Of a stretch of DNA of 64,000 bases, positions 15,071 to 26,883 are shown piece by piece. The notes under the pieces were generated by a model. That model did not search any database. It was not told the origin of the DNA and saw nothing but the letters and a program-made list of their open reading frames with translations. The stretch comes from Pelomonas aquatica (lineage in GTDB: Bacteria > Pseudomonadota > Gammaproteobacteria > Burkholderiales > Burkholderiaceae_C). The first letter of the stretch is position 1; each line of letters begins with the position of its first letter. A program made the translations under genes and the position numbers. The stretch covers positions 62,001 to 126,000 of the forward strand of contig NZ_JAPPUW010000011.1 in assembly GCF_026712205.1 (NCBI RefSeq). The letters are read 5' to 3'.

Positions 15071-17059
15071 TCAGTCGCGGCGCTTAAGCAGCCAGGCGTA
15101 GAGCCCGAAGCCGATGCCGGCGAAGGCCAGCAGGCCCAGCACCTGGCCGGCCGTGGCGAAGCTGTCGCCCACCAGCGCCAGCGGCGCGCCATTGCCCGAG
15201 AACACGACGACGGCGGCGAGGATGACGCCCAGCAGGCTCTCGCCGACGATCAGGCCCGATGCCATCAGCACGCCGAGCTGCTTGGTGGCCTCGGCGTCGC
15301 GCCGGCGCGCGGCGGCGCGCTCGAACAGCCAGCCGGCCACGGCGCCGACGACGATGGTCAGCGTGCTGTTCATCGGCAGGTAGATGCCCAGGCCCACGGC
15401 CAGCGGCGCGAGATGGGCGCGGCCCGAGGTCGAGCGCTTGAGCCCCTCGTCGACGACGATGCAGGCCGCGCCGATGGCGGCGCCGATGCCGATCAGGTTC
15501 CAGTTCAGGTCGCCCTGGATGACGCCCTTGGCCAGCGCCGAGATCAGCGCGGCCTGCGGTGCGGCCAGCGCCGTCTTGGGGTTGGCGCCCGGCACGCCGG
15601 CAAAGCCATAGGCCTGGTTCAGCAGGTCCAGCACCGGCGGGATGACGACGGCGCCGGCCAGCACGCCAATGACGAGGGCGACCTGCTGGCGCCACGGCGT
15701 GGCGTCCACCAGCTGGCCGGTCTTCAGGTCCTGCAGGTTGTCGTTGGAGATGGTGGCCACGGCGAAGACGACGGCCGTGACGAACAGCGCGAAGGCCACC
15801 AGGGCCTGGCCGGTGCCGGCCGGCAGCAGGGGCTTCACGACCAGGGCCAGCAGCAGCGACACGCCGATGACGACGAGGATGCCCACGCCCGACAGCGGGC
15901 TGTTGGACGAGCCGATCAGGCCGGCCATATAGCCGCAGACGGCGGCGACGAAGAAGCTCATCAGCACGACGTAGACGACGCCGCCGACGACCAGCAGGCC
16001 GAGCTGGTCGCCCAGGCCGGCCGAGCCGGCGAAGCTGGACAGCATGAAGCCGATGGGCAGCATGCAGGCCAGCGTGACGAGGCCGACCGTGCCGATGGGG
16101 ATGTCGCGCTCGTTGCGCGGCAGCGTGTCGCCCTTGCCGGCCTTGCGCACGCGCGCCGACATGGCCGCCGAGTGCAGGCCGGCGACGACGGGCTTGGCCA
16201 GCTTGACCAGCGTCCAGATCGCCGCGACGGCGATGCAGCCGGCGCCGATGAAGCGCACCTTCTTGCTCCAGGCGAACATCGCGACGGCCTCGGCCGCGCC
16301 GTCCACGCCCTGGGTCAGCAGCGGCACGCCGCCGAGCCAGCCGATGGCAGCGCCGACGAGGATGGCGATGCCCACCCACAGCCCGACGAGATGGCCCACG
16401 GCCAGCAGCGCGAAGCTGAAGTTCAGGTCGTAGCCCGTTGCCGGTCCATCACCGCTCTTCTCGCCACCGGGCAGCCGGAAATACTGCGCCAGGTTGGCCG
16501 CGAAGACCTGCGTCGCGACGACGATGCTGAAGCCCGCCGACACGACGGCGCCGGTGACGATGGCCGCCAGGCCCTGGCGGCTGCTCTCGCCGCTGTCGGC
16601 CGCATGGCCGACCTTGAGCACCTCGGCGCAGGCCACGCCCTCCGGGTAGGGCAGCGGCGAGTTCGTGACAAGGGCGCGGCGCAGCGGGATGGAATACATG
16701 ACGCCCAGCACGCCGCCTAAAGCGCACAGCGCCGTCGACATCCAGTACGGGAAGCCGCTCCACCAGCCGATCATCACGAGGCCGGGCAGCACGAAGATGA
16801 TGGACGACAGCGTGCCGGCCGACGAGGCGATGGTCTGCACGATATTGGTCTCGCCGATGGAATTGCCCGCCGCGCGGCGCAGCAGGGCCATCGAGATGAC
16901 GGCGGCCGGGATGGAGGTCGCGAAGGTCAGGCCGGCCTTCAGCCCGAAATAGACGTTGGCGGCCGTGAAGACCAGCGTGATGACGATGCCCAGCACGATG
17001 CCGCGCAGCGTCAGTTCGGTGCCCAGTTCGGGCGTGGAGGTGGGCGATGAGGTGCTCAT
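15071..17059 (-). CDS. OPT family (oligopeptide/metal-chelate) transporter
   Basis: A 662-residue polytopic membrane protein of the OPT superfamily. The N-terminal ELTLRGIVLGIVITLVFTAANVYFGLKAGLTF and GNSIGETNIVQTIASSAGTLSS are the family hallmarks, followed by PYPEGVACAEVLK and a dozen or more hydrophobic stretches. ISNDNLQDLKTGQLVDATPWRQQ lies in the second half. Bacterial members are thought to take up peptides or siderophore-like chelates; the substrate here is unknown. It is divergent from the AEP-binding protein gene, with 227 bases between, and convergent with the MFS gene across a repeat. Confidence 0.9.
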   Translation of the reverse strand: MSTSSPTSTPELGTELTLRGIVLGIVITLVFTAANVYFGLKAGLTFATSIPAAVISMALLRRAAGNSIGETNIVQTIASSAGTLSSIIFVLPGLVMIGWWSGFPYWMSTALCALGGVLGVMYSIPLRRALVTNSPLPYPEGVACAEVLKVGHAADSGESSRQGLAAIVTGAVVSAGFSIVVATQVFAANLAQYFRLPGGEKSGDGPATGYDLNFSFALLAVGHLVGLWVGIAILVGAAIGWLGGVPLLTQGVDGAAEAVAMFAWSKKVRFIGAGCIAVAAIWTLVKLAKPVVAGLHSAAMSARVRKAGKGDTLPRNERDIPIGTVGLVTLACMLPIGFMLSSFAGSAGLGDQLGLLVVGGVVYVVLMSFFVAAVCGYMAGLIGSSNSPLSGVGILVVIGVSLLLALVVKPLLPAGTGQALVAFALFVTAVVFAVATISNDNLQDLKTGQLVDATPWRQQVALVIGVLAGAVVIPPVLDLLNQAYGFAGVPGANPKTALAAPQAALISALAKGVIQGDLNWNLIGIGAAIGAACIVVDEGLKRSTSGRAHLAPLAVGLGIYLPMNSTLTIVVGAVAGWLFERAAARRRDAEATKQLGVLMASGLIVGESLLGVILAAVVVFSGNGAPLALVGDSFATAGQVLGLLAFAGIGFGLYAWLLKRRD

Positions 17060-17286
17060 TCGACGATGGATGGGAACGCCGGATCTGGCGAGGTGCGCAT
17101 CATCGTGGCAGACCGGGCCCGGCCCGGGGCCGGATTACCCGGGGGGCGCGGGGGGCGGACCGGCGAAATTTCCAAATAAGGGCATCGCGACGAATGCGTC
17201 GAACGTCAATGGGCTGTCACGGCACATCCATAGAGTGCCGGCCGTTCCGAGGCCATTTCCCATCCACCGTTTTTCTGGAGCCCCCC

Positions 17287-18300
17287 ATGCCCCGCCACGT
17301 CGTGTTTTCACTGCTCGCCGCCTGCGCCCTCGGCGGCGTGGCCCACGCGGACACCACGCTGACCGTCTACACGGCCCTGGAGGCCGACCAGCTCAAGGCC
17401 TACCAGGCCGGCTTCGAGGCCGAGCACCCCGACATCAAGCTCAGGTGGGTGCGCGAGTCCACCGGCATCGTCACGGCCAAGCTGCTGGCCGAGAAGGCCG
17501 CGCCGCAGGCCGACGTCATCACCGGCCTGGCCGCCACGTCGCTGCTCATCCTCGACAAGGAAGGCATGCTGCTGCCCTACGCGCCCAAGGGCGTGGAGAA
17601 GCTGAGCAAGGCCTATGTCGACAACGCCAAGACGCCGGCCTGGGTGGGCATGGACGTCTGGGGCGCGACGATCTGCTTCAACACCGTCGAGGCGGCCAAG
17701 CTGCATCTGCCCAAGCCCGAAAGCTGGAAGGATCTGCTCAAGCCCGAGTACGCCGGCAAGATCGTCATGCCCAACCCGGCGTCCAGCGGCACCGGCTATT
17801 TCGACGTGACGGCCTGGCTGAAGCTGTTCGGCGAGGAAGGCGGCTGGGCCTATATGGACAAGCTGCACGCCAACATCGCGCAGTACACCCACTCGGGCTC
17901 CAAGCCCTGCAAGCAGGCCGCGGCCGGCGAGTTCCCCATCGGCATCGCCTTCGAGTACCGCGCCGCCAAACTCAAGGCCGGCGGCTCGCCCATCGACCTG
18001 GTCTTCCCGAAGGAGGGCCTGGGCTGGGACGTCGAGGCGACGGCCATCGTCAAGGGCACGAAGAACCTGGACGCCGCCAAGGTCTATGCCGACTGGGCCG
18101 CATCCCGCCAGGCCAACGAGCTGTACGAGAAGAACTTCGCCATCGTCGCCTACCCCGGCGTGGCCAGGCCGGATGCCCTCATCCCCGCCAACTACGAGCA
18201 GCTGCTGATCAAGCAGGACCTGAAGTGGTCCGCCGCCCAGCGCGACCGCATCCTGACCGAGTGGACCCGGCGCTACGACGGCAAGTCGGAAAAGAAGTGA
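17287..18300 (+). CDS. Putative 2-aminoethylphosphonate ABC transporter substrate-binding protein
   Basis: A 337-residue periplasmic binding protein with a cleavable signal peptide (about residues 1-21, ending HADTT). It has the iron/thiamine/phosphonate-type fold: LTVYTALEADQLKAYQAGFEAEHP, RVRESTGIVTAKLLAEK-like N-lobe, then VMPNPASSGTGYFDV and a KGTKNLDAAKVYADWAAS stretch. This matches the family associated with AEP operons rather than PhnD. The ATG at 17287 follows CTGGAG. It heads a run of HD oxygenase, ATPase, permease, phnW and phnX genes, which strongly supports AEP as the ligand. Confidence 0.88.
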   Translation: MPRHVVFSLLAACALGGVAHADTTLTVYTALEADQLKAYQAGFEAEHPDIKLRWVRESTGIVTAKLLAEKAAPQADVITGLAATSLLILDKEGMLLPYAPKGVEKLSKAYVDNAKTPAWVGMDVWGATICFNTVEAAKLHLPKPESWKDLLKPEYAGKIVMPNPASSGTGYFDVTAWLKLFGEEGGWAYMDKLHANIAQYTHSGSKPCKQAAAGEFPIGIAFEYRAAKLKAGGSPIDLVFPKEGLGWDVEATAIVKGTKNLDAAKVYADWAASRQANELYEKNFAIVAYPGVARPDALIPANYEQLLIKQDLKWSAAQRDRILTEWTRRYDGKSEKK

Positions 18301-18335
18301 TGCCCCTCGGCCCCGAGGCCTGAGCGGGAGGCCGG

Positions 18336-18880
18336 ATGGCACTCGGCATCGGCGACATCCAGTCCCTGTTCGAGCAGCGCGGCGAGGCGCTCTACGGCGG
18401 CGAGGCCGTCAGCCAGCTGGAGCATGCGCTGCAGGCCGCCTGGCTGGCGGAGCAGGCCGGCGACGACGACGCGACGGTCGCCGCCTGCCTGCTGCACGAC
18501 CTCGGCCATCTGCTGTCCGGCCAGGGCGACGACGACCTGGCCCGGCACGTCGACGACCTGCACCAGCACAAGGTGCTGCCCTTCCTGCGGCCGCTGCTGC
18601 CGACCGCCGTGGTCCAGCCCATCGCGCTGCATGTGGAGGCCAAGCGCTACCTCTGCGCCACCGAACCGGGCTATCGCGCGGCCCTGTCGCCGGCCTCGGC
18701 GCTGAGCCTGGCGCTGCAGGGCGGCGTCATGTCGGCCGCGGACGCGGCCGACTTCCTGGCCCGCCCCCACGCCCAGGCGGCCATCCGCCTGCGCCGGCAT
18801 GACGACGCGGCCAAGGTCGTCGGCCTCGTCACGCCGCCGCTGGCCCATTACCTGTCCCGCCTGCACCGGCTGGCAAACCC

Positions 18881-18884
<4 letters not shown>
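18336..18884 (+). CDS. phnZ: PhnZ-like HD-domain mixed-valence di-iron oxygenase (phosphonate degradation)
   Basis: A 182-residue HD protein of the phosphonate-operon-associated family. Residues matching PhnZ are visible in order: Y20 and E23 (YGGE), H30 (QLEHALQAA), the HD pair in LLHDLGH, a downstream histidine cluster (RHVDDLHQHK), HVEAKRYL, and the late aspartate in RRHDDAAK. PhnZ cleaves the C-P bond of (R)-1-hydroxy-2-aminoethylphosphonate, giving glycine and phosphate. The usual hydroxylase partner PhnY is not in this window, so the substrate may be taken up preformed or the role may differ. It overlaps the start of the ATPase gene by four bases. Confidence 0.83.
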
Positions 18885-20010
<1,126 letters not shown>

Positions 20011-20014
<4 letters not shown>

Positions 20015-21708
20015 ACCTGCTCACGCTGAAACGCCGCGGCCCGGTGCGCGGCGCCGACGACGCCCTCGCCGCCACGCTCGCCTGCGGGCTGGCGCTGCTG
20101 CTCGTCGTCTTCATCGCGCTGCCGCTGGCCGCCATCCTGGCCCAGGCCCTGCAGGACCCGCAGGGCGAGTTCGTCGGCCTGGGCCGGCTGGCCGGCCTGC
20201 TGGCCGAGGCGCGGCTGCGCCAGGCGGCCTGGAACAGCGTCTGGATCGCCGTGGCCACCACCGCGGTCGTGCTGCCGCTGGCCCTGGGCTTCGCCTTCGC
20301 GCTGACCCGCAGCCTGCTGCCGGGCCGGCCGCTGCTGCGCGTGCTGGCGCTGTCGCCGCTGCTCGCGCCCTCGCTGATGCCCGCCATCTCGCTGGTCTAT
20401 CTGTTCGGCAACCAGGGCCTGCTGAAGAGCTGGCTGGCGCCCTGGGGCCTGGGCATCTACGGACCGCTGGGCATCGTGCTCGGCGAGGTCTTCTACACCT
20501 TCCCGCATGCGCTGCTGATCCTGGCCACGGCGCTGGCCGTCGCCGATGCGCGGCTCTACGAGGCGGCCGAGGCGCTCGGCGCGTCCAGGCTGCGGCGCCT
20601 GCTCACCGTCACGCTGCCCAATGCGCGCTACGGGCTGATCTCGGCGGCCCTGGTCGTCTTCACGCTGGTCGTCACCGACTTCGGCGTGCCCAAGGTGATC
20701 GGCGGCCAGTTCAATGTGCTGGCCCTGGAGGCCTACAAGCAGGTGATCGGCCAGCAGAACTTCGCCCAGGGCGCGGCCGTGGGCCTGCTGCTGCTGCTGC
20801 CGGCCGTGCTCAGCTTCGCGGTCGAGCGCTGGCTGGCGCGCGGCCATGCGGCCAGCCTGGGCGGGCGCTCGGTGGCCTACCGCGCCCGGCCCAACGGCTG
20901 GCGCGACGGCCTGCTGGCCCTGCTCTGCGCCGCCGTGCTGGCCGGGCTGCTGGCCCTGCTGGGCGTGGCCGTCGTGGCCTCCTTCATCAAGCTCTGGCCC
21001 TACCAGCTGCAGTTCACGCTGGACCACTACCAGTTCGACCAGTTCGACGGCGGCGGCTGGGCCGCGTTCACGAACAGCCTCAAGCTGGCGCTGTGGACGA
21101 CGGTCATCGGCAGCGGCGTCGTCTTCGCCGGCGCCTACCTCGTCAGCAAGACCCCGGTGCCCGCGCCGGCCGCCGCGACCCTCCACAGCCTGGCCCTGCT
21201 GCCGATGGCCGTGCCGGGCCTGGTGCTGGGCCTGGGCTATATCTTCAGCTTCAACGCCGTCGGCCACCCGCTGCATGCGCTGTACGGCACGCTGGGCCTG
21301 ATGGTGGCGGCGACGGTCGCGCACTTCTACACCACGGCCCACCTGACGCTGCTGACCGCGCTGCGCCAGCTCGACCCCGAGATCGAGGCCGTCAGCCGCA
21401 GCCTGCGCCGGCCCTGGTGGCATGCGCTGCTGCACGTGACGCTGCCGATGTGCCTGCCGGCCCTGCTCGACGTGGCGCGCTACCTCTTCGTGTCGGCCAT
21501 GACGACGGTGAGCGCCGTGATCTTCCTCTACACGCCGTCCAGCATGCTGGCCTCGGTCGCCGTGCTGAGCATGGACGACGCCGGCGACACCGCCCCCGCC
21601 GCCGCCATGGCCACGCTGATCGTGGCCACCTCCCTCGCCGCCACGCTCGCGCTCAACGCGCTGGGTTGGTGGCTGGAGCGCCGCACCCAATCCTGGCGCA
21701 AGCCCTGA
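20011..21708 (+). CDS. AEP ABC transporter permease (two fused membrane domains)
   Basis: A 565-residue double permease. Each half contains several hydrophobic helices and an EAA loop: [20 protein letters not shown] in the first half and [23 protein letters not shown] in the second. The fused layout matches the putative AEP permease family (PhnU-type). It starts at a GTG at 20011 that overlaps the ATPase stop by four bases. It is followed 17 bases later by phnW, so transport and catabolism are in one unit. Confidence 0.9.
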
Positions 21709-21725
21709 CCGCACCGACCCCGACC

Positions 21726-22826
21726 ATGAGAGAACCCATACTGCTGACCCCCGGCCCGCTCACCACCACGCTGAAAACCAAGACCGCCATGCTGCGCGAC
21801 TGGGGATCCTGGGACAGCGACTTCAACGCCCTCACGGCCGGCGTCTGCCAGCGGCTGGTGCGGCTCATCGACGGCGAAGGCCAGTTCGTTTGCGTACCGC
21901 TGCAGGGCTCCGGCACCTTCGCGGTCGAGGCCGCCGTCGGCAGCCTGCTGCCGCGCGACGGCAAGCTGCTCGTGCTCGCCAACGGCGCCTATGGCCAGCG
22001 CATGGCCAGGCTCACCGCGCAGATGGGCCGCGCCCATGCCGTCATCGACTTCGGCGAGACCGCGCCGGTGGACCCGCGCCGCGTGGCCGAGGCGCTCGCG
22101 GCCGACCCGGCCATCACCCATGTCGGCGTCATCCACTGCGAGACCAGCACCGGCATCCTGAACCCGCTGGCCGAGGTGGCCGCCGTGGTCGCCGCCGCCG
22201 GCCGGCGCCTCGTCATCGACGCGATGAGCAGCTTCGGCGCGCTGCCCATCCTGGCCGGCGAATTGGCCTTCGACGCCGTCATCGCCAGCAGCAACAAATG
22301 CCTGGAGGGCGTGCCCGGCATGGGCTTCGTGCTGGTGCGCGAGACGGCCCTGGCCGCCGCCGAGGGCAACAGCCCCTCGCTGTCCCTCGACCTGCTGGAC
22401 CAGTGGCGCTATCTGCAGCGCACCGGCCAGTGGCGCTACACGCCGCCCACCCATGTGGTGGCCGCGCTGGCCGCCGCGCTGCGTCAGTACGACGAACAGG
22501 GCGGCCGCCCGGCGCGGCTGGCGCGCTACCAGGCCAACTGCGCGGCACTGCTCGGCGGCCTGGAGCGTCTGGGCCTCAAGCCCTTCCTGGCGCCCGAGCT
22601 GCAGGCGCCCGTCATCGTCACCGTCCACGCACCGGCCGGCACGGCCTGGGACTTCCAGCGCTTCTACGCCGCCGTGAAGGCGCGCGGCGTCGTGCTCTAC
22701 CCCGGCAAGCTCACCAGCGTCGAGACCTTCCGCGTCGGCTGCATCGGCGCCATCGGCGCCGCCGAGATGGGCCAGGCCATCGACGCCATCGCCCACGCCC
22801 TCAACGAACTCGGACTCCAGCCATGA
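21726..22826 (+). CDS. phnW: 2-aminoethylphosphonate--pyruvate transaminase
   Basis: A 366-residue class-V aminotransferase. [11 protein letters not shown] at the N-terminus, GSWDSDFN and [11 protein letters not shown] are PhnW signatures. [11 protein letters not shown] contains the PLP lysine (about K191), and [10 protein letters not shown] lies near the C-terminus. It converts AEP and pyruvate to phosphonoacetaldehyde and L-alanine. Its stop overlaps the phnX start (ATGA). Length matches the family (about 365). Confidence 0.95.
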   Translation: MREPILLTPGPLTTTLKTKTAMLRDWGSWDSDFNALTAGVCQRLVRLIDGEGQFVCVPLQGSGTFAVEAAVGSLLPRDGKLLVLANGAYGQRMARLTAQMGRAHAVIDFGETAPVDPRRVAEALAADPAITHVGVIHCETSTGILNPLAEVAAVVAAAGRRLVIDAMSSFGALPILAGELAFDAVIASSNKCLEGVPGMGFVLVRETALAAAEGNSPSLSLDLLDQWRYLQRTGQWRYTPPTHVVAALAAALRQYDEQGGRPARLARYQANCAALLGGLERLGLKPFLAPELQAPVIVTVHAPAGTAWDFQRFYAAVKARGVVLYPGKLTSVETFRVGCIGAIGAAEMGQAIDAIAHALNELGLQP

Positions 22827-23632
22827 AGACCACCCTGCAAGCCCTCATCTTCGACTGGGCCGGCACGCTGGTGGACTGGGGCAGCTTCGCGCCCACCCAG
22901 GTGCTGATCGACGCCTTCGCCGGCTTCGGCGTGCCGCTGAGCCTGGCCGAGGCCCGCGGGCCCATGGGCCTGGCCAAGTGGGACCACATCCACGCGCTGG
23001 GCCAGCAGCCGGAGATCGCCGCCCGCTGGCGCGCCGCCCATGGCCGCGACATGGGCCGCGCCGACGTCGACGCCCTCTACGCCGCCTTCATGCCGCTGCA
23101 GATCGCCAAGGTCGCGCGGTATTCCGACCCCATCCACGGCGTGCTGGAACTGCTGGCCGGGCTGCGCGAGCGCGGCCTCAGGATCGGCTCCTGCTCGGGC
23201 TACCCCCGCGCCGTGATGGACCCGCTGCTCGCCCATGCGCGGGGCCTGGGCCTGCGCGTGGACCATGCCGTCGCCACCGACGACCTCGCCGTGGGCGGCC
23301 GCCCCGGCCCCTGGATGGCCCTGGCCAATGTGATCGCGCTCGGCATCGGCGACGTGGCCGCCTGCGTGAAGGTGGACGACACCGCGCCCGGCATCGTCGA
23401 GGGCCGCACGGCCGGCATGTGGACCGTGGGCCTGAGCGCCTCGGGCAACGAGGTGGGCCTGAGCCGCGCGGAATGGCTGGCACTGCCGCCGGCCGAGCAG
23501 GCCCGGCTGCGCGAGCGCGCCGCCGCCAAGCTGGTGGCGGCCGGCGCGCATGTCGTCATCGACAGCGTGGCCGAGCTGCCCGCCGTGCTGGCCGACATCG
23601 ACGCCCGCCTGGCCCGCGGGGAACGGCCTTGA
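22823..23632 (+). CDS. phnX: Phosphonoacetaldehyde hydrolase (phosphonatase)
   Basis: A 269-residue HAD-superfamily phosphonatase. The nucleophile motif is FDWAGT (D11, A13), the Schiff-base lysine is K52 in [24 protein letters not shown] follows, and [13 protein letters not shown] is the Mg-binding end of the active site. It hydrolyses phosphonoacetaldehyde to acetaldehyde and phosphate, completing the PhnW-PhnX pathway. It overlaps phnW by four bases, and the next gene starts at TTG inside its stop (TTGA). Confidence 0.95.
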   Translation: MKTTLQALIFDWAGTLVDWGSFAPTQVLIDAFAGFGVPLSLAEARGPMGLAKWDHIHALGQQPEIAARWRAAHGRDMGRADVDALYAAFMPLQIAKVARYSDPIHGVLELLAGLRERGLRIGSCSGYPRAVMDPLLAHARGLGLRVDHAVATDDLAVGGRPGPWMALANVIALGIGDVAACVKVDDTAPGIVEGRTAGMWTVGLSASGNEVGLSRAEWLALPPAEQARLRERAAAKLVAAGAHVVIDSVAELPAVLADIDARLARGERP

Positions 23633-24747
23633 GCTCACGCCGCGTCGCCATCGTCGGCGCCGGCATCCTGGGCCTGGCTCATGCGTGGGCCGCCGCCAAG
23701 CGCGGCCACCGCGTGCAGGTGTTCGAGCGCGACGCCGCGCCGCTGGGCGCCTCCGTGCGCAACTTCGGCCTGTGCCTGCTGCTCGGCCAGCCCGAGGGCG
23801 AGCTGCTGGAGCTGGCACGGCACAGCCGCGGCCTGTGGCTGGAACTGCTGCCCGCGCTGAAGGCCTGGCACAAGGCCGAGGGCAGCCTGACCGTGGCCCG
23901 GGACGCGGCCCAGTGGGCCGTGCTGCAGGCCTTCCAGGCCGCCGCGGGCGAGGCCTATGGCACGGCGCTGGTCGGCGCGCCGGCGCTGCGCACGCTGCCG
24001 GCCGCGCCGGGGCTGGACGGTCTGGGCGCGTTGCTCAGCCCGCACGAGATCGCGCTGGAGTCGCGCCTGGCCATCCCGGCCTTCGCGGCCTGGCTGGCCG
24101 AGCGGCACGGCGTGCAATTCCATTTCGGCACGCTGGTGCGGGCCGTCGAACCTCCGCGGCTGCACACCAGCCGCGGGCGCTTCGAGGCCGACGAGCTCAT
24201 CGTCTGCTCGGGGCACGAATACCAGCAGCTCTATCCCGAGGCCTTCGCACAGCGCCGGCTGCGCCGCTGCAGCCTGCAGATGCTGCGCCTGGCCGCGCCG
24301 GGGCTCAGGCTAGGCCCGGCGCTGCTGACCGGCCTGTCCTGCCTGCACTACCCCTCCTTCACCGAGCGCGCCGAGCTGCGCGCGCCGCTGGACGCGCTGC
24401 GCGAGCATGTGCAGGCGACGACGCCCGCGCTGCTGGAACACGGCATCCACCTCATCGTGCAGCAGGTCGGCGCCGGCGGCGAGCTGATCGTCGGCGACTC
24501 GCACCACTACGGCGAGACGCCGTCGCCCTTCCAGAGCGAGGCCGTGGACACGCTGCTGCTGGCCCAGCTCCGCGCGCTGCTGCCCATGCCGATGACGGTG
24601 CTGGAACGCTGGCAGGGCGTGTACGGCTCGGGACCGGCCGCCTACGAGCGCTTCGAGGCCGAGCCCCGGGTGCATTGCGTGGCCATGGGTTCGGGCGTGG
24701 GCATGAGCATCGGGCTGGCGCTGGGCGAGAGGCATTTCCGGGACTGA
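23629..24747 (+). CDS. FAD-dependent oxidoreductase of phosphonate clusters (amine oxidase-like)
   Basis: A 372-residue DAO/glycine-oxidase-type flavoenzyme. The dinucleotide-binding motif is [29 protein letters not shown] at the very N-terminus, [15 protein letters not shown] is typical of the phosphonate-associated family, and [15 protein letters not shown] closes the FAD site. Family members in AEP gene clusters are reported to oxidise AEP or N-substituted AEP; which applies here cannot be told from sequence. I take TTG at 23629 as the start, in a TTGA overlap with phnX, because the Rossmann motif begins seven codons later and no ATG is closer. Confidence 0.82.
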   Translation: MSSRRVAIVGAGILGLAHAWAAAKRGHRVQVFERDAAPLGASVRNFGLCLLLGQPEGELLELARHSRGLWLELLPALKAWHKAEGSLTVARDAAQWAVLQAFQAAAGEAYGTALVGAPALRTLPAAPGLDGLGALLSPHEIALESRLAIPAFAAWLAERHGVQFHFGTLVRAVEPPRLHTSRGRFEADELIVCSGHEYQQLYPEAFAQRRLRRCSLQMLRLAAPGLRLGPALLTGLSCLHYPSFTERAELRAPLDALREHVQATTPALLEHGIHLIVQQVGAGGELIVGDSHHYGETPSPFQSEAVDTLLLAQLRALLPMPMTVLERWQGVYGSGPAAYERFEAEPRVHCVAMGSGVGMSIGLALGERHFRD

Positions 24748-24913
24748 TCGCGCCGTGTGTCAGTCGCGTGTCGCCCCAGGCAATTCGGGCAATACGCGCT
24801 TCAGCGAATCGGCTGCGAATGACAACTTCGTTTCACCGTGCTTTCTTAGAGTTAGCGGCGGTTTCGCACCTCCAACCCGATCGCTCCGATCAAGACAACA
24901 GGATCTCTTTCCG

Positions 24914-25981
24914 ATGAACAAGCACGTTCTGATTCCGGCCGCCCTGGCCCTCGCCGCCACCGCTGGCGCACAGGCCCAGTCGGTGACCCTCTACGGCCTG
25001 ATCGACGCCGCGCTGCAGACCACCGACGGCGTGGCCGGCGGCCACCGCAACAGCCTGATCTCCGGCGGCATCCAGGGCAGCCGCTACGGCTTCAAGGGCA
25101 GCGAGGACCTGGGCGGCGGCCTGAAGGCGGTGTTCGACCTCGAGAACCAGTTCGCCGTGGACACCGGCGCCAACAAGAGCGCGTCGCTGGCCTTCTCGCG
25201 CAAGGCCGACGTCGGCGTCAGCGGCAGCTTCGGGCGCCTCACCGCGGGCCGCCACACCATCTTTTCCTACGACGTGCAGGCCGACCTCGACCCGGTGCAG
25301 TTCGCCAACTTCAGCCCGCTGGGCAACAGCGGCGACGCACCCGTCGTGCAGTTCGCCGATTACCAGGTGGTCAACGCCCGCCGCGACAATTCCATCAAGT
25401 ACAGCTATGAGCAGAACGGCATCACCGCGGGCCTGCTCTATGCCTTCGGCGAAGTCGCCGGCAGCACCTCGGCCGGCAGCACCCTGGGCGCGCGCCTGGG
25501 CTACGGCGCCGCGGGCTTCAATGTTCAGGCCGCCTACGACCAGACCAAGGACGGCACGGGCAGCAACAAGGCCAGCGGCCTGACCCTGGGCGGCACCTAC
25601 ACGCTGGGCGACGTCACCGGCTACCTGGGCTGGGTGGAGGTCAAGAACGACTTCCACGCCGCCGGCGGCTTCGGCCGCAAGAACAGCGTGTGGTGGCTGG
25701 GCGCCCGCTGCCAGGCCTCCAAGGAACTCGCGCTGCACGCCGGCTTCTACGACCAGAAGCAGAGCGGCACGACCGACAAGACCGGCGCCGCCACGCCGGC
25801 CGGCGACGGCACGGCCCATACACTGTCCCTGCTGGCCGACTACAGCCTGTCCAAGCGCACCGACGTGTACGCCAGCCTGCAGCACACCAGCCTGAAGGAC
25901 GGCATGGTCGCCGCGATGTCGCCCTCGGGCGTCTCCAGCGCCGTCACCACGACGATGCTGGGGCTGCGCACCAAGTTCTGA
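24914..25981 (+). CDS. Gram-negative porin (Omp32-like)
   Basis: A 355-residue outer-membrane porin. A signal peptide (residues 1-22, AGAQAQ) is followed by SVTLYGLIDAAL, the Burkholderiales porin start, then GSRYGFKGSEDLGGGLKAVFDLENQF and FSRKADVGVSGSFGRLTAGR. It ends in LGLRTKF, with the terminal Phe needed for BAM insertion. Sixteen strands are expected. It lies between the AEP genes and their probable LysR regulator, so it may admit phosphonates. A GATCTCTTTCC-type leader precedes the ATG. Confidence 0.9.
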   Translation: MNKHVLIPAALALAATAGAQAQSVTLYGLIDAALQTTDGVAGGHRNSLISGGIQGSRYGFKGSEDLGGGLKAVFDLENQFAVDTGANKSASLAFSRKADVGVSGSFGRLTAGRHTIFSYDVQADLDPVQFANFSPLGNSGDAPVVQFADYQVVNARRDNSIKYSYEQNGITAGLLYAFGEVAGSTSAGSTLGARLGYGAAGFNVQAAYDQTKDGTGSNKASGLTLGGTYTLGDVTGYLGWVEVKNDFHAAGGFGRKNSVWWLGARCQASKELALHAGFYDQKQSGTTDKTGAATPAGDGTAHTLSLLADYSLSKRTDVYASLQHTSLKDGMVAAMSPSGVSSAVTTTMLGLRTKF

Positions 25982-25994
25982 TCGGCCAGCGGCC

Positions 25995-26864
25995 ATGTTC
26001 GTCACGCAGCTCAAGTCCTTCTTCACCGTGGCCCGGCTGGGCAGCGTCACGCAGGCCGCGCGCCAGCTGGGCCTGAGCCAGCCCACCGTCACGTCGCAGA
26101 TCCGCGCACTGGAGGAGCACTACGGCATCGAGCTGTTCCGCCGCCAGGGCGGCCGGCTGTGGCTCAGCGACGAGGGCGTGCGCCTGCTGCCGGCGGTGGA
26201 CCGCCTGCTGCAGCAGGAGATCAATGTCGAGTTCGAGCTGCGCCAGGCGGGCGAGGGGCTGCGCGGCAATCTGCGCGTCGGGGCCACCTCGCCCTATTAC
26301 GTGCTGGGCCTGCTGCAGCGCTTCGGCCAGGCCTTCCCGCTGGTGGACGTGGCGATGAGCACCGGCAACTCGCGCCAGATGGTGGATGCGCTGCTGGAGT
26401 TCCGCGTCGACGTGGCGACCTCGTCCAACCTCGAAACCGACAAGCGCCTGCACTGCCAGGTGCTGGGCCAGGACCCGCTGTCCCTGCTGCTGCCGCGCAG
26501 CCATCCGCTGGCCAGCCAGGCCGCGGTGAGCCTGGCCGCACTGCAGGGCCAGGACCTGATCGTGCGCGAGCGCGGCTCGATCACGCGGCGCCTGACCGAG
26601 GAGGCGCTCACCGAGGCCGGCGTGCAGCCGCGGCGCTGGCTGGAGATCGCCGGCCGCGAGGCCATCCGCGAGGCCGTGCTGCGCGGCATGGGGATCAGCG
26701 TCTTCGCCCGCCACGAGGCCGGCTTCCACCCCGACCTGGTGGCCCTGCCCTTCACCGAGACGCTGCCGCAGATCGTCGAATACCTGTACTGCCTGCGCGA
26801 CCGCAGCCAGTCGCTGCTGATCAAGGCGTTTCTGGGGCAGGTCCAGCCGGCTCATGCTGTCTAG
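25995..26864 (+). CDS. LysR-family regulator of the AEP-catabolism type
   Basis: A 289-residue LTTR with HTH at residues 5-60 (FVTQLKSFFTVARLGSVTQAARQLGLSQPTVTSQIRALE). The N-terminal FFTVARLGSVTQAARQL and the effector-domain segment SPYYVLGLLQRF match the LysR family regularly linked with AEP clusters. It starts 13 bases after the porin stop and is co-oriented with the cluster, rather than divergent as most LTTRs are. It probably controls the locus from 17287 onwards; its binding sites were not identified. Confidence 0.87.
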   Translation: MFVTQLKSFFTVARLGSVTQAARQLGLSQPTVTSQIRALEEHYGIELFRRQGGRLWLSDEGVRLLPAVDRLLQQEINVEFELRQAGEGLRGNLRVGATSPYYVLGLLQRFGQAFPLVDVAMSTGNSRQMVDALLEFRVDVATSSNLETDKRLHCQVLGQDPLSLLLPRSHPLASQAAVSLAALQGQDLIVRERGSITRRLTEEALTEAGVQPRRWLEIAGREAIREAVLRGMGISVFARHEAGFHPDLVALPFTETLPQIVEYLYCLRDRSQSLLIKAFLGQVQPAHAV

Positions 26865-26883
26865 GCCGGTGTCGCGAACGGCT

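Noticed and set aside
17060-17286. Binding site for the AEP LysR regulator in the gap before the binding-protein gene
   Set aside because: Some AT-rich and T-N11-A-like segments exist, but none stands out or recurs, so I do not annotate a site.
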